Assembly: GCF_900100385.1 (NCBI RefSeq)
Contig: NZ_FNFC01000006.1
Span: forward strand, 1-64,000
DNA length: 64,000 bases
Direction: 5' to 3'
Origin: Halovenus aranensis
GTDB lineage: Archaea; Halobacteriota; Halobacteria; Halobacteriales; Haloarculaceae
The translations under genes were made by a program, and so were the position numbers. Shown in pieces: positions 25,231 through 35,161 of this stretch; the first letter of the stretch is position 1; each line of letters begins with the position of its first letter. The notes beneath the pieces are model-generated. The model worked only from the letters and a program-made list of their open reading frames with translations. It made no database searches and was not told where the DNA came from.

Positions 25231-26460
25231 TCACTCGAAGTCAGTGAGCGTGCGTTGACCCGAACGGCGGTGTTCCGGGCGCGTGCTAACGTTCGAGTCG
25301 CCGTCGCTTTCGTCCGCCCACTCGCCGAGCTTCGATTGGCTCTCTCCCGTAAACGAGAGGTTCGCGACCCTGACGCCCAACTTCCGGACATCTGAGCCCC
25401 GGAAATCCTCGAACAGTTCCAGAGCGACTTCCTCGACGAGGCGCTCGTCCGCGACGGGCCCCGGGAGACTTTGGGCACGCGTCTGGATGTCGTAGGGTGG
25501 CGTAACCACCTTGATGCTGATGGTCTGGTAGAGCACGTCGCGGCTGCGTGCCCGTCTCGCAACGGCACCTGCAAGCGACTGGAGCCGGTCGTGCTGGCGC
25601 TCGGGGTCGGCGGTCGCTTCGGCGAATGCTGACTCTCGCGAGAGGCTCTTTGGCTGGCCGCGTGGCTCGACTGACCGGTCGTCTTCCCCTCGGGAGAAGC
25701 GATAGATACGCCGGCCTCGCTCGCCAAACCAGTCTTCCAGTGCCGACGGGTCTGCATCCGCGAGGTCCCCGGCAGTTTCGATACCTTCGGCCCGGAGTCT
25801 GTCGGCCGTCACCGGCCCGACCCCGTGCACTGATTCGATGTCGAGCGGCGCGAAAAAGTCAGCAACCTCACCGGGCCGAACCACCACGAGTCCGTCCGGC
25901 TTGTCGTGGTCGCTGGCTACTTTAGCCGCGCTCATCGTCGGCGCGACACCGACACTCGCTGTCACGCCGACCGCGGTTGCAATCTCGTCTTTGAGCTCTG
26001 TCGCGAACGTCTCGACCGTCGACCAGTCGGCCGCGTCGGTCACGTCGAGGTACGCCTCGTCGATGCTCACCTCGCGGACAATCGTCGCCCGCTCGTGGAG
26101 AATCTCCTTGATATCCGCAGCCACTGACTCGTAGTACTCCATATCGACGGGGCGATAAAAGGCCGCCTCCGAGACGTCGAGGTCGTCCCGTCTGGCTGCC
26201 TCCCGCTTTCTGGGCAACCGGTCGAGTGCCGTCGAGATGGCCTGTGCACTCTCGACGCCGTACTCTCGTGCCTCGTAGCTGGCGGTCGCGACAGCGCCGA
26301 TGTCCTCTCCGGGTTCGTAGCCCATCCCGACGATTACCGGCTGCCCCCGGAGCGCTGGCTCGCGCAACCGTTCACAGGCCGCGTAAAAACAGTCGATATC
26401 GACGTGACAGACGAGCTGGTCGTCCACGTCGGTCCCGGGGAGGCGTGAGGGACGGCCCAT
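25231..26460 (-). CDS. dinB: DNA polymerase IV (Y-family)
   Basis: A 409-residue translesion polymerase. Catalytic motifs: CHVDIDCFYAACE (metal Asp and steric-gate region near residues 19-28) and REVSIDEAYLDVT (the paired Asp-Glu). The thumb helix-hairpin-helix is present in VHGVGPVTADRLRAEGIETAGDL, and the little-finger domain follows. The last residues, QRTLTDFE, match a PCNA-binding PIP box (QxxLxxF). DinB copies damaged DNA at the cost of accuracy. ATG at 26460 is used; GTG at 26466 is the alternative. It is divergent from the erythromycin-esterase-like gene. Confidence 0.93.
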   Translation of the reverse strand: MGRPSRLPGTDVDDQLVCHVDIDCFYAACERLREPALRGQPVIVGMGYEPGEDIGAVATASYEAREYGVESAQAISTALDRLPRKREAARRDDLDVSEAAFYRPVDMEYYESVAADIKEILHERATIVREVSIDEAYLDVTDAADWSTVETFATELKDEIATAVGVTASVGVAPTMSAAKVASDHDKPDGLVVVRPGEVADFFAPLDIESVHGVGPVTADRLRAEGIETAGDLADADPSALEDWFGERGRRIYRFSRGEDDRSVEPRGQPKSLSRESAFAEATADPERQHDRLQSLAGAVARRARSRDVLYQTISIKVVTPPYDIQTRAQSLPGPVADERLVEEVALELFEDFRGSDVRKLGVRVANLSFTGESQSKLGEWADESDGDSNVSTRPEHRRSGQRTLTDFE

Positions 26461-26786
26461 AGGCACACTGCGTGCCCGTGCCTCCTAAATCTCTCCCGAA
26501 AAATGCCACGAGGGTGCTGGCCAGCGATATCGTGGCGCGTTACCTGGACTGCGGTGCCAATTCACAGTTCCCTGCGACGGTGGTTCCCGCCGGAAGCCCC
26601 ACGTATCGGGACCTCAGTGATTTGTTACCACTTAACACACTTAACGCTTTGGGCGCAACCACCGGTAGGTATTTGACCGTTGGCCAACTGAATTACGATG
26701 ATGAAAGTCATTCGGTGCTGAGTCACCTCGTTTTCGGGGTTGTACTGAACGGAAAGTGACAACCACACAGCTTGCGCCATAGCACG
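26461..26786. other. intergenic region between dinB and the esterase-like gene
   Basis: No credible gene in 326 bases: the one plus-strand frame here (26472-26759) has a non-acidic, random-looking composition. The region contains a tandem repeat of CACTTAAC at 26629-26636 and 26638-26645 (9-bp period), which could be a binding site, and a TATA-like gatttagg on the minus strand near 26482-26489 for dinB. Confidence 0.4.
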
Positions 26787-28136
26787 ATGATAGACGACTC
26801 AGCATCCGAGACCAGCGGTACAGCAACCGAACTCACCGACGCCGAGGCAACGGCGCTCACAGACTACACGACACAACTCCAGCGTATCGACCCACTTGCA
26901 GCGTTCGAGGATTCTCGCCCGTGGTCAACTACCGCCGCCGACGGCAGCATCATCGCTCTGGGTGAAGCGACACACGGCACACGGGAGTTCTTCCGGCTGA
27001 AACACCGGGTCCTCCGGCGTCTCGTCGAGACACAGGGCGTTCGCGTCTTCGCTATGGAGGCCACGTTCGCCGAGACGCTGGCGATAAACGACTACGTCGT
27101 CTACGGGGAAGGAGACCCACGCGAGGCCATCGAGAACATCTACTTCTGGACCTGGAACGTCGAGGCAGTTCTCTCGATGGTGGAGTGGCTCAGGTCGTTC
27201 AACGAGGGGCGACCACTCGAGGACCGCGTCCGGTTTTTCGGCTTCGACGCACAGTACACCTCCGGGGCGGTGTCGCGACTCGATGCCTTCCTCGACCGGG
27301 CCGAAATTCCGGTTCCGGAGACGCTCAGAGCTGACCTTGCTGCCGTCGACGACGATGGCGAGCGGCCAGACGGGAATATCCAGCCACGTCTCGATACCGC
27401 GCCACGTCTCGTTGAGGCTCTGAACAACCACTTCGACGACCACCGGAAGGCGTATATTACAGCAACCGACGAGCGGGCGTACGCGCTCTCACGCCGGTCG
27501 CTCACGACTATCGAACAGGCGACTGCATACCAGCGGGCCTTACACCGGTACGACGGCGAGTTCGAGGGTGACCTATCAGACGACGAACTCGACGCGGTCG
27601 AAGAGATTCTCCAAGTGCGCGACAGGGCGATGGCAGACAACGTCGAGTGGCTGTTAGAGTTTACCGACACAGACACGATCGTTCTGTGGGCCCACGACGC
27701 ACACATCAACCGTCAGAAACACACTATCCGCGGAACCGACGCGGTCGCAGACCCGATGGGCAAGCTTCTCGCCGACCGCCACGGCGATGCGTACGTCGCT
27801 GTCGGATTCTCGTTTGGCTCGGGCTCGTTTCAGGCTATCACGCCCGGAGAGGGTCTCCAGCGACAGACGCTCCAGTCGCCGGTCCCCGGAACGATAGACG
27901 CCACGCTGGCGTCCCGTGATGTTGGTAGCTTTCTCCTTGATGTTCGCGAGGCAAAGCGCGACGACCGGCTTGATGCGCTCCTGAACGAACCACAGCAGCA
28001 TTTCTCGACGGGGGCGACTTACGACGAGACAGCGCCGCGGGAGTACCTGACCGAGTACGTATACGGTGAGGCGTTCGACGCGCTCTGTTTCGTCGATGAA
28101 ACGACGCGTGCGCTGCCTGTCGAGACCGACGACTGA
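26787..28136 (+). CDS. erythromycin-esterase family protein
   Basis: A 449-residue cytoplasmic protein. The N-terminal core carries IALGEATHGTREFFRLKHRVLRRLV, then VFAMEATFAETLAINDYV and IYFWTWNVEAVLSMVEWLR, matching the EreA/EreB-type superfamily; the LGEATHG motif and the later VLWAHDAHINRQ segment supply the conserved Glu and His residues. Bacterial EreA opens macrolide lactones, but most members, including archaeal ones, have unknown substrates, so antibiotic resistance should not be assumed. ATG at 26787 is preferred over the TTG at 26772. It is convergent with pan (stop 3 bp away). Confidence 0.85.
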   Translation: MIDDSASETSGTATELTDAEATALTDYTTQLQRIDPLAAFEDSRPWSTTAADGSIIALGEATHGTREFFRLKHRVLRRLVETQGVRVFAMEATFAETLAINDYVVYGEGDPREAIENIYFWTWNVEAVLSMVEWLRSFNEGRPLEDRVRFFGFDAQYTSGAVSRLDAFLDRAEIPVPETLRADLAAVDDDGERPDGNIQPRLDTAPRLVEALNNHFDDHRKAYITATDERAYALSRRSLTTIEQATAYQRALHRYDGEFEGDLSDDELDAVEEILQVRDRAMADNVEWLLEFTDTDTIVLWAHDAHINRQKHTIRGTDAVADPMGKLLADRHGDAYVAVGFSFGSGSFQAITPGEGLQRQTLQSPVPGTIDATLASRDVGSFLLDVREAKRDDRLDALLNEPQQHFSTGATYDETAPREYLTEYVYGEAFDALCFVDETTRALPVETDD

Positions 28137-28139
28137 GAA

Positions 28140-29360
28140 TTAGGCGAACGCAATCGGGGTGCCGCTGGTATCGTCTTCTTCTCGAACTTTTTCGAGGGCG
28201 TTGTTGAAATCAGCCATCGTGACCTCTGCTCGCGAGTCGCGGATGGCGAACATCCCCGCCTCGGTCGCAAGCGAGGCGAGTTCTGCGCCGGTGAATCCTT
28301 CAGTCTCCGCCGCGATGCCTTCGAGGTCGACGGCGTCGGCGAGGTTCATGTCGTCGGTGTGGATTTCGAGGATGCGGGTCCGGCCCTCGAGGTCCGGCTC
28401 GGGCACTTCGATGAGGCGGTCAAAGCGGCCGGGTCGGAGAATGGCGCGATCGAGCATGTCGAAGCGGTTGGTCGCGGCGATGATGCGGATGTTACCGCGG
28501 TCTTCGAAGCCGTCCATCTCCGAGAGCAGTTGCATCATCGTCCGCTGGACTTCCGCATCGCCCGACGTTTTCGACTCGGTACGCTTCGAGGCAATCGCGT
28601 CGATTTCGTCGATGAAGATGACCGCTGGCTCGTGTTCGCTGGCGAGTTCGAACAGGTCTCGGACCAGCTTCGCGCCTTCGCCGATGAACTTCTGGACCAG
28701 CTCCGAGCCTGCCATCCGGATGAAGGTGGCGTCGGTCTCGTTGGCGACGGCCCTGGCGAGCATCGTCTTCCCCGTGCCCGGCGGCCCGTGCAAGAGCACG
28801 CCGGAAGGGGGTTCGATGCCGACTGCGTCGAACTGTTTGGGGTCGCTGAGGGGGTCTTCGACCGTCTCGACGACCTCCTGAGTTTGCTCTTCGAGACCGC
28901 CGATGTCGTCGTACGTGACTGCCGGGCTCTGGTCGATTTGCATCGCCTGCGCCCGGGCGTCGGTCTCGGGGTCGAGCACAGCCTGGATGCCAAACGAGTC
29001 GTCGATAGCAACGCGGTCGCCAGCCTCTAGGTCCTCTGTTACTGCGGCGGTGTTTTCGGTCAGGACCTCCTGGTTGTTGCCGTGCTGTTTGATGATGATG
29101 CCGTCGTCGGTTACCTCTTCGGCCGTCGCCACGTACAGCGAGGACGACTTCAGGGTGCGGTTCTCGCGTTCTAGCGAGTCCACCTCGTCGGTCAGTTCTT
29201 CTCGGCGGTCGTGGGCGACCTCGAGCTGTTCTTCCAGTTTCTGGTTGACCTCGACGACCTCTTCGAAGTGGTCCCGGAGGGCTTCCAGTCGCTCTTCGGG
29301 CGACATGTCCGGGTCTAAATCGAGGTGCGGACGCTCAGGAAGCGATGGACTTCGAGACAT
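28140..29360 (-). CDS. pan: proteasome-activating nucleotidase (PAN)
   Basis: A 406-residue AAA+ unfoldase that feeds proteins into the 20S proteasome. N-terminal coiled coil (about 20-72), OB-type beta domain (73-135), then the AAA module: Walker A GPPGTGKT (192-199), FIRMAGSELVQKFIGEG pore loop, Walker B IFIDEIDAIA and the arginine finger region RAILRPGRFDR. The extreme C-terminus reads PIAFA rather than the textbook hydrophobic-Tyr-X that docks into the 20S ring. A TATA-like CTTTATTT (about 29391-29398) lies some 30-37 nt upstream. Haloarchaea often carry two PANs; which paralogue this is cannot be told here. Confidence 0.95.
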   Translation of the reverse strand: MSRSPSLPERPHLDLDPDMSPEERLEALRDHFEEVVEVNQKLEEQLEVAHDRREELTDEVDSLERENRTLKSSSLYVATAEEVTDDGIIIKQHGNNQEVLTENTAAVTEDLEAGDRVAIDDSFGIQAVLDPETDARAQAMQIDQSPAVTYDDIGGLEEQTQEVVETVEDPLSDPKQFDAVGIEPPSGVLLHGPPGTGKTMLARAVANETDATFIRMAGSELVQKFIGEGAKLVRDLFELASEHEPAVIFIDEIDAIASKRTESKTSGDAEVQRTMMQLLSEMDGFEDRGNIRIIAATNRFDMLDRAILRPGRFDRLIEVPEPDLEGRTRILEIHTDDMNLADAVDLEGIAAETEGFTGAELASLATEAGMFAIRDSRAEVTMADFNNALEKVREEDDTSGTPIAFA

Positions 29361-29459
29361 TTGGGTGTGTTATCGTTGGGTAGGACGAAATAAAGGCTTT
29401 CGGGAGTGGGGCGTGTACGCGTGTCAATCGTATCAACGGCAGTGAACGATACCCTACGC

Positions 29460-31250
29460 TTACAGCAGGGACTCCATCTCGTCGAGCGTCTCGTCGTATA
29501 CGTCGATGGCCTGCTGGATTGGCGCCGGCTCTGTGAGGTCGACTCCCGCCTCGTTCAGGATGTCGAGCGGGTAGCCATGCGAGCCGTCGCGGAGGAGCTG
29601 TCGGTACCGCTTTGCGGCAGGCTCGCCTTCCTCACGAATCGATTCGACCAGCGACACCGCCGCAGAGATGCCCGTCGAGTACTGGAAGACGTAGAACGCC
29701 CGATAAAAGTGGGGAATGCGCATCCACTCGCGGGCGATGCTGTCGTCGAGTGTCGCTGGCTCGTAGTAGTCGCCTTTGATCTCTGCGAACAGGTCGTCGA
29801 GGGCGTCGGAGGTGAGCGGCTCGCCGGCCTGTGAGCGCTGGTGTGCGCGGTGTTCGAACTCCGCGAACATGGTCTGTCGGAACAGCGTCGACCGGAACCG
29901 TTCGAGATACTCGTTGAGTACGTGTTTGCGGAGGTGGTCGTCCTCGAGCGTTTCGAGCAGGTGGTGGGTCAACAGCGTCTCGTTGACCGTCGAGGCGATT
30001 TCAGCGATAAACAGCGAGTAGCTCGCGTAGACGTACGGCTGGGACTCACTGGCCAGCTCGGAGTGCATCGAGTGGCCGAGTTCGTGTGCCAGGGTAAACA
30101 TCGACGAGATGTCGTCCTGATAGTTCATCAGGATGTACGGCTGTGAGTCGTAGGTACCGCTGCTGTATGCGCCCGAGCGCTTGCCGTCGGTCTCGTAGAC
30201 ATCGACCCACCGGGAGTCGAGCCCCTCGGCGAGCCGGCTCTGGTACTCCTCGCCAAGTGGTTCGACGGCATCGATAACGTACTCACAGGCGTCCTCGTAC
30301 GGAATCTCTGGTCCCTCGTCTTCGACCAGTGGCACGTAGAGGTCCCACATCTGGAGGTCGTCTGCGCCGACGACATCTTGTTTCAGGTTCGCGTGTCTGT
30401 GGAGCGCATCGAGGTTGTCTCGGACGGTGTCGACCAGAGTGTCGTACACCGCCGTCGGGATGTTGGTGTCGTCGAGCGCGGCCTCGCGGGCAGTGTCGTA
30501 GTTCCGCGCTGAGGCGAGTTTCTCGTTTTTCTTGACGCTGTTGCGGTAGGCCGTGCCGACGGCGTTACGGACGTTCCCCCACTCGTCGAAATACGCCTCG
30601 TAGACGCGTTGGCGGAACTCTCTGTCGGGGTCTTTGAGGTGTGTCGTGAAGTTACTGAGCGTAATCTGTACGTCGTCGCCGTCGGGTCCTTCGACCGTCG
30701 GGAAGGTCATATCCGCGTTGGCGAGCATATTGTATATCTCGCCGGGCGCACCAGTGACCTCGCCCAGGTCAGACAGCAGCGCTTCGACTTCCTCCGAGCG
30801 GGTGTGTGGTTTCTGGCGCAGCACATCGTCGATGTAGTGTTCGTACTGTTCGAGCTGTGGCTCCTCGGCGAGAAGCGCCTCGGCTTCCTCGTCGGTCAGC
30901 TCCTGTAGCTCCGGCTCGATGAAACTCGTCACCGTCTGAGCCTCGGTGTACAGCGACTTCGCGCGCGTCTCCATCGCCTGTGCGTCGCTGTCTTGGGTGT
31001 TCTCGTCGCTGCGCAGGCGCGCGTATGTGTAGACGTTTTTCACCTGCCGCATGATGGCCTGATGTTCGTCGAAGAAATTCGCAAGCGTCGTCGGGTCCTC
31101 TGTCAGCCGCCCTTCGAACGCCGCCAACTCGTCTATCTCCTCGGCAACGCGCTCGTAGGCGTCTTCCCACTCTTGGTCGCTTTCGTACAGCGAGCCAAGT
31201 TCCCATCGGTACTGCTCGTCGATGTCGCCTCGGTCGGGGACAGAACTCAT
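29460..31250 (-). CDS. pepF: oligoendopeptidase F (M3 peptidase)
   Basis: A 596-residue cytoplasmic zinc peptidase that trims short peptides, such as those released by the proteasome. The active site HELGH lies at 389-393 (TLAHELGHSMHS) and the third ligand Glu is in FIAEIASTVNETLL about 25 residues later. The N-terminal half is the helical lobe of the PepF subfamily, starting with WELGSLYESDQEWE. It is complete in length. It lies upstream of pan on the same strand, 99 bp apart, so co-location with the proteasome activator makes biological sense; a shared transcript is not shown. Confidence 0.95.
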   Translation of the reverse strand: MSSVPDRGDIDEQYRWELGSLYESDQEWEDAYERVAEEIDELAAFEGRLTEDPTTLANFFDEHQAIMRQVKNVYTYARLRSDENTQDSDAQAMETRAKSLYTEAQTVTSFIEPELQELTDEEAEALLAEEPQLEQYEHYIDDVLRQKPHTRSEEVEALLSDLGEVTGAPGEIYNMLANADMTFPTVEGPDGDDVQITLSNFTTHLKDPDREFRQRVYEAYFDEWGNVRNAVGTAYRNSVKKNEKLASARNYDTAREAALDDTNIPTAVYDTLVDTVRDNLDALHRHANLKQDVVGADDLQMWDLYVPLVEDEGPEIPYEDACEYVIDAVEPLGEEYQSRLAEGLDSRWVDVYETDGKRSGAYSSGTYDSQPYILMNYQDDISSMFTLAHELGHSMHSELASESQPYVYASYSLFIAEIASTVNETLLTHHLLETLEDDHLRKHVLNEYLERFRSTLFRQTMFAEFEHRAHQRSQAGEPLTSDALDDLFAEIKGDYYEPATLDDSIAREWMRIPHFYRAFYVFQYSTGISAAVSLVESIREEGEPAAKRYRQLLRDGSHGYPLDILNEAGVDLTEPAPIQQAIDVYDETLDEMESLL

Positions 31251-31374
31251 CTTCGTGCGATTTGGTCCTGTCGTTTGTAAACGTTCTGTGTTCTCATGGT
31301 TCAGGGCAAAATGTGACGATTGTCTGACGAAGGCTCAAGTGTATAGAGACCATCAAGATACAGTGGACAGATTT

Positions 31375-31665
31375 ATGAGTTCAACGCAATCGACGCTGGC
31401 TACACTCCGAAACCGGGCACAACTGTTCGAGGCAAACACGACCGAACGCCGCAGGAGCCTCCTGTTCACGATGGCAATCGCGACCGGATTCCTGGGCATC
31501 ACCGCCACGAGCGCGGTCCTCACATCGGTCCAACACCTTCCCACTGTGGTCGTTCTCAGCCTGCTCAGCGCGGTTGCGTTCGTCTTCGCCGGGTTCCTGT
31601 TTGCCGGCCGATTCGACGCGCTGACTGCCGACGACGAGTTTCTCTGGCAGGTCTTCAACGCCTGA
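31375..31665 (+). CDS. two-span membrane protein, unknown
   Basis: A 96-residue protein with a polar start (MSSTQSTLATLRNRAQLFEA), two hydrophobic helices (about 29-50 and 57-78) and a short acidic tail (FDALTADDEFLWQVFNA). I do not recognise the family. The ATG at 31375 was chosen because the longer frame from 31222 adds a non-acidic, Cys-containing segment unlike haloarchaeal protein. The gene is divergent from pepF and followed 180 bp later by the Hsp20-like/CDC48 promoter. Confidence 0.65.
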   Translation: MSSTQSTLATLRNRAQLFEANTTERRRSLLFTMAIATGFLGITATSAVLTSVQHLPTVVVLSLLSAVAFVFAGFLFAGRFDALTADDEFLWQVFNA

Positions 31666-31812
31666 CTGGCTGCCCACTACTGAGTTCTCTTTTCTCTGTC
31701 TCGGTAACTGAGCCAGTGCATACAGTGGCGTCTGTTCCCTTCCTACCAGTGTGAACCGCAATCAGTGTTCTTCTCGATACATGGGGGACGTACCCCGCAG
31801 TTTAGAGAAAGG

Positions 31813-31820
31813 TTTATATA
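31813..31820 (+). promoter_or_regulatory. TATA box of the Hsp20-like/CDC48 operon
   Basis: TTTATATA is centred about 29 nt before the ATG at 31846. This is a strong archaeal TATA box and fixes that start codon. Confidence 0.7.
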
Positions 31821-31845
31821 CAATTGCAGCTTACTTGTAGTTAGG

Positions 31846-32076
31846 ATGAGACTGAAACAAACGCTGAGAGAGCAGGGTCTCGAGACTCGTCGGGTCGATT
31901 ACGAGGACCGGACCGAGTACGTGTCTGACTTCGGTTCCCGCGACGGTGTGAGCGTCGATGTCGTCGGTGATACGGCTATCGTCGTGGCGGGCGAGGAGCA
32001 GCACGATGTCGAGCTACCCGCTGACGCACGAGTGTTTTTGAACAATGACGTTCTCACTATCGAGGTGAACAAATGA
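31846..32076 (+). CDS. small DUF7127/Hsp20-like protein upstream of CDC48
   Basis: A 76-residue protein with a helical start ([16 protein letters not shown]) and a beta-rich body ([41 protein letters not shown]) that resembles a truncated alpha-crystallin or Hsp20 sandwich. I recall it as the haloarchaeal DUF7127 family. Its stop overlaps the CDC48 start (ATGA), so the pair is translationally coupled. The context suggests that it is an adaptor or cofactor for the CDC48 unfoldase; this is an inference. A strong TATA box precedes it. Confidence 0.8.
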   Translation: MRLKQTLREQGLETRRVDYEDRTEYVSDFGSRDGVSVDVVGDTAIVVAGEEQHDVELPADARVFLNNDVLTIEVNK

Positions 32077-34337
32077 GACTCACAGTCAAGCCACTGAAAC
32101 AGAAAGACGCCGGTCGCGGCCTAGCGGCGGTAGATAGACAGGCGATGGAGGAGATGGACCTCGAAAACGGGGACTACATCCTCATCGAGGGTGAGGGTGG
32201 CCGCGCGGTTGCGCGCGTCTGGCCCGGCTATCCCGAAGATAGCGGCCGCGGTGTCGTCCGCATCGACGGCCAGCTCCGCCAGGAGACTGGCACGGGCATC
32301 GACGACGGCGTCACTGTCGAGAAAGCCGACGTTCAGCCCGCAAAGAGCCTGACAGTCGCGCTCCCCCAGAACCTCCGGGTTCGCGGCAACGTCGCCCCGA
32401 TGATTCAGCAGAACCTAAGTGGGCAAGCGGTCACCAAGGGGCAGACAGTTCAGATTTCGTTCGGTCTCGGGCCACTGTCGTCGATGTCGGGCCAGAAGAT
32501 TCCGCTCCGCATCGCCGACAGCGACCCAGAGGGAACTGTCGTCGTGACGGACTCGACAGACATCTCACTCAGCGAGCAGCCCGCCGAACAGATCGCTGGC
32601 GAGGAGACAGAGGAGGCCCAGACGGCCCCGAACGTCACCTACGAGGATATCGGCGGCCTCGACGACGAACTCGAACAGGTCCGCGAGATGGTCGAGTTGC
32701 CGATGCGCCACCCCGAACTGTTCCAGCAACTCGGCATCGAACCGCCGAAGGGTGTCCTCTTACACGGCCCGCCGGGCACGGGGAAGACGCTGATGGCACA
32801 GGCCGTCGCCAACGAGATTGACGCCTACTTCACCGACATCTCCGGTCCGGAGATTATGTCGAAATACTACGGTGAAAGCGAGGAGAAGCTCCGCGAGGTC
32901 TTCGAGGAAGCCGCCGAGAACGACCCCGCGGTCATCTTCATCGACGAACTCGACTCTATTGCTCCCAAGCGCGGCGAGACCTCCGGCGACGTGGAGCGGC
33001 GTGTCGTCGCCCAGCTCCTCTCGCTGATGGACGGACTCGAAGACCGCGGCCAGGTTATCGTCATCGGCGCGACAAACCGCGTCGACGCACTCGACCCTGC
33101 ACTGCGTCGTGGCGGCCGCTTCGACCGTGAAATCGAGGTCGGCGTCCCGGACAAAGACGGCCGCAAGGAAATTCTCCAGGTCCACACCCGGGGGATGCCC
33201 CTGACCGACGACATCGACCTCGACATGTACGCCGACAACACCCACGGTTTCGTCGGCGCTGACATCGAACAACTCGCAAAGGAAGCGGCGATGAACGCGC
33301 TCCGTCGGGTGCGTCCGGAACTCGACCTCGAAGAGGACGAAATCGACGCCGAGACGCTCGAACAGCTTCGGGTCACGGAGACAGACTTCAAACAGGCGAT
33401 GAAAGGAATCGAACCCTCCGCGCTGCGCGAGGTGTTTGTCGAAGTTCCGGACGTGACCTGGGATCAGGTCGGCGGCCTCGCCGACACGAAAGAGCGCCTC
33501 CGGGAGACCATCCAGTGGCCCCTGGAGTACCCCGAAGTCTTCGAGCAGATGGATATGGAGGCCGCAAAGGGCGTCCTGCTCTATGGCCCGCCCGGTACCG
33601 GGAAGACGCTACTCGCCAAAGCTATCGCCAACGAAGCACAGAGTAACTTCATCTCAATCAAAGGTCCCGAACTGCTGAACAAGTACGTCGGAGAAAGCGA
33701 GAAAGGCGTCCGCGAAGTCTTCGAGAAGGCTCGCTCGAATGCGCCGACTGTCGTCTTCTTCGACGAAATCGACTCGATTGCGACCGAACGGGGCCAGAAC
33801 GTGGGCGACTCCGGCGTCGGCGAGCGCGTCGTCTCCCAGTTGCTGACCGAACTCGACGGGCTGGAAGACCTCGAAGACGTCGTCGTCATCGCTACGACCA
33901 ACCGCCCGGACCTCATCGATACGGCGCTGCTCCGGCCCGGTCGGCTTGACCGGCACGTCCACGTCCCGGTGCCTGACCAGGAGGCCCGCCGCAAGATATT
34001 CGAGGTCCACACCCGCGAGAAACCGCTCGCAGAAGATGTCGATCTGGACGACATCGCCGCGCGGACCGAGGGCTACGTCGGTGCCGATATCGAGGCAGTC
34101 TGTCGTGAGGCCTCGATGGCTGCATCGCGCGAGTTCATCAACAGCGTCTCACCCGAGGATGTCGGTGACAGCGTCGGCAACGTTCTCGTGACGAGCGAGC
34201 ACTTCAACACGGCACTCGACGAGGTCGGCCCGAGTGTCACCGAGGAGACTCGCGAGCGCTACAGCGAAATCGAAGACGAATTCGACACCACCGAACCCGC
34301 CACCAGCGAGACCGAAGTCGGCCGGACCTTCCACTGA
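32073..34337 (+). CDS. cdc48: CDC48/VAT AAA+ ATPase
   Basis: A 754-residue double-AAA unfoldase. The N-domain (1-185) has the double-psi barrel ([20 protein letters not shown]). D1 holds Walker A GPPGTGKT (232-239), Walker [12 protein letters not shown] and [12 protein letters not shown]2 has a second GPPGTGKT near 505-512, Walker [12 protein letters not shown] and [11 protein letters not shown]. It uses ATP to extract and unfold proteins, upstream of proteasomal degradation. The C-terminal tail is acidic, as in halophiles. Coupled to the small Hsp20-like gene by ATGA overlap. With pan and pepF 3-4 kb away it makes a loose protein-quality-control cluster. Confidence 0.96.
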   Translation: MRLTVKPLKQKDAGRGLAAVDRQAMEEMDLENGDYILIEGEGGRAVARVWPGYPEDSGRGVVRIDGQLRQETGTGIDDGVTVEKADVQPAKSLTVALPQNLRVRGNVAPMIQQNLSGQAVTKGQTVQISFGLGPLSSMSGQKIPLRIADSDPEGTVVVTDSTDISLSEQPAEQIAGEETEEAQTAPNVTYEDIGGLDDELEQVREMVELPMRHPELFQQLGIEPPKGVLLHGPPGTGKTLMAQAVANEIDAYFTDISGPEIMSKYYGESEEKLREVFEEAAENDPAVIFIDELDSIAPKRGETSGDVERRVVAQLLSLMDGLEDRGQVIVIGATNRVDALDPALRRGGRFDREIEVGVPDKDGRKEILQVHTRGMPLTDDIDLDMYADNTHGFVGADIEQLAKEAAMNALRRVRPELDLEEDEIDAETLEQLRVTETDFKQAMKGIEPSALREVFVEVPDVTWDQVGGLADTKERLRETIQWPLEYPEVFEQMDMEAAKGVLLYGPPGTGKTLLAKAIANEAQSNFISIKGPELLNKYVGESEKGVREVFEKARSNAPTVVFFDEIDSIATERGQNVGDSGVGERVVSQLLTELDGLEDLEDVVVIATTNRPDLIDTALLRPGRLDRHVHVPVPDQEARRKIFEVHTREKPLAEDVDLDDIAARTEGYVGADIEAVCREASMAASREFINSVSPEDVGDSVGNVLVTSEHFNTALDEVGPSVTEETRERYSEIEDEFDTTEPATSETEVGRTFH

Positions 34338-34346
34338 TACGGCCGC

Positions 34347-35045
34347 CTACTTCCGGGCCACGAACACGGTCCGGTGGTCGTCCGGTCCGTAGCCATCTAT
34401 CGGCTCGACTGCAAGACCGTGTTGTGAGAGTGCCGCCGCGATGGTCACGTCCTCGAACGGCGTCATCTCGCAGCTGTCGATGAAGAAATCCCCACCGGGC
34501 GTAAACACGACCGAGTTCCAACTCAGTCGCCCGTCCCCCGTCGGGTCCATCTGGACAATCCGCGCGTACTGCCCGCGCTCACTGGCGCCCACATCGAGTG
34601 CAACCTCGTTTCCCTCAGGCGGGAGCGGCGAGTTGTCGAACACGAGCACGCCACCCGAGGTGAGATGTGCCACAAGCGTCTCGACTGCACCCTCCAGTTC
34701 GGACGGCGCCAGGTGATTGATAACGCCCCGGATTGCGACGATAACGTCGTATCTGCCGTCGATATCGAAGTCGGGCAGGCCGTCGCTGTGAAACGCGGCG
34801 TCGGTCTTCGTGCGGGCACGCGAGCGCATCCCCTCGTTCGGTTCGACGGCCGTCACGTCGAACCCCGCATCGACGAATCTGCGGGTGTGCTCTCCGGTAC
34901 CACAGCCGACCTCCAGTAGCTTAGTCCCGGCACGGTCGCCGGCCGCCAGCCTATCGGTGACAAACGACACGTCGCGGTCGTAGTCCCAGTCGGACTGAAT
35001 CGCGTCGTACAGGTCGGGAAACTCCGAGTAGAGCTGTTCGACCAT
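34347..35045 (-). CDS. class I SAM-dependent methyltransferase
   Basis: A 232-residue methyltransferase. Motif I LLEVGCGTGEHT near residue 42 binds S-adenosylmethionine, VTAVEPNEGMRSRA supplies the acidic residue of motif II, and YDVIVAIRGVINHL is motif IV; the last third is a beta-rich part with DFFIDSCEMTPFEDV. The acceptor substrate cannot be inferred. The ATG at 35045 is used rather than the GTG at 35051. It is convergent with cdc48 and divergent from the Xaa-Pro peptidase gene. Confidence 0.88.
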   Translation of the reverse strand: MVEQLYSEFPDLYDAIQSDWDYDRDVSFVTDRLAAGDRAGTKLLEVGCGTGEHTRRFVDAGFDVTAVEPNEGMRSRARTKTDAAFHSDGLPDFDIDGRYDVIVAIRGVINHLAPSELEGAVETLVAHLTSGGVLVFDNSPLPPEGNEVALDVGASERGQYARIVQMDPTGDGRLSWNSVVFTPGGDFFIDSCEMTPFEDVTIAAALSQHGLAVEPIDGYGPDDHRTVFVARK

Positions 35046-35161
35046 CGTCACGTCGATACAGCCGTCGCCTGGTAAGTGTTTTCTGGGTGTTCGTATTGTC
35101 CGAGAAACACGTCGGTGCCGGCGTCTTAATTCATAAGTGTGGGCCGGTCGATGATAGAGCC

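Noticed and set aside
26472-26759. 95-aa frame in the dinB upstream gap
   Set aside because: GTG start, neutral composition and no resemblance to haloarchaeal proteins; more likely intergenic.
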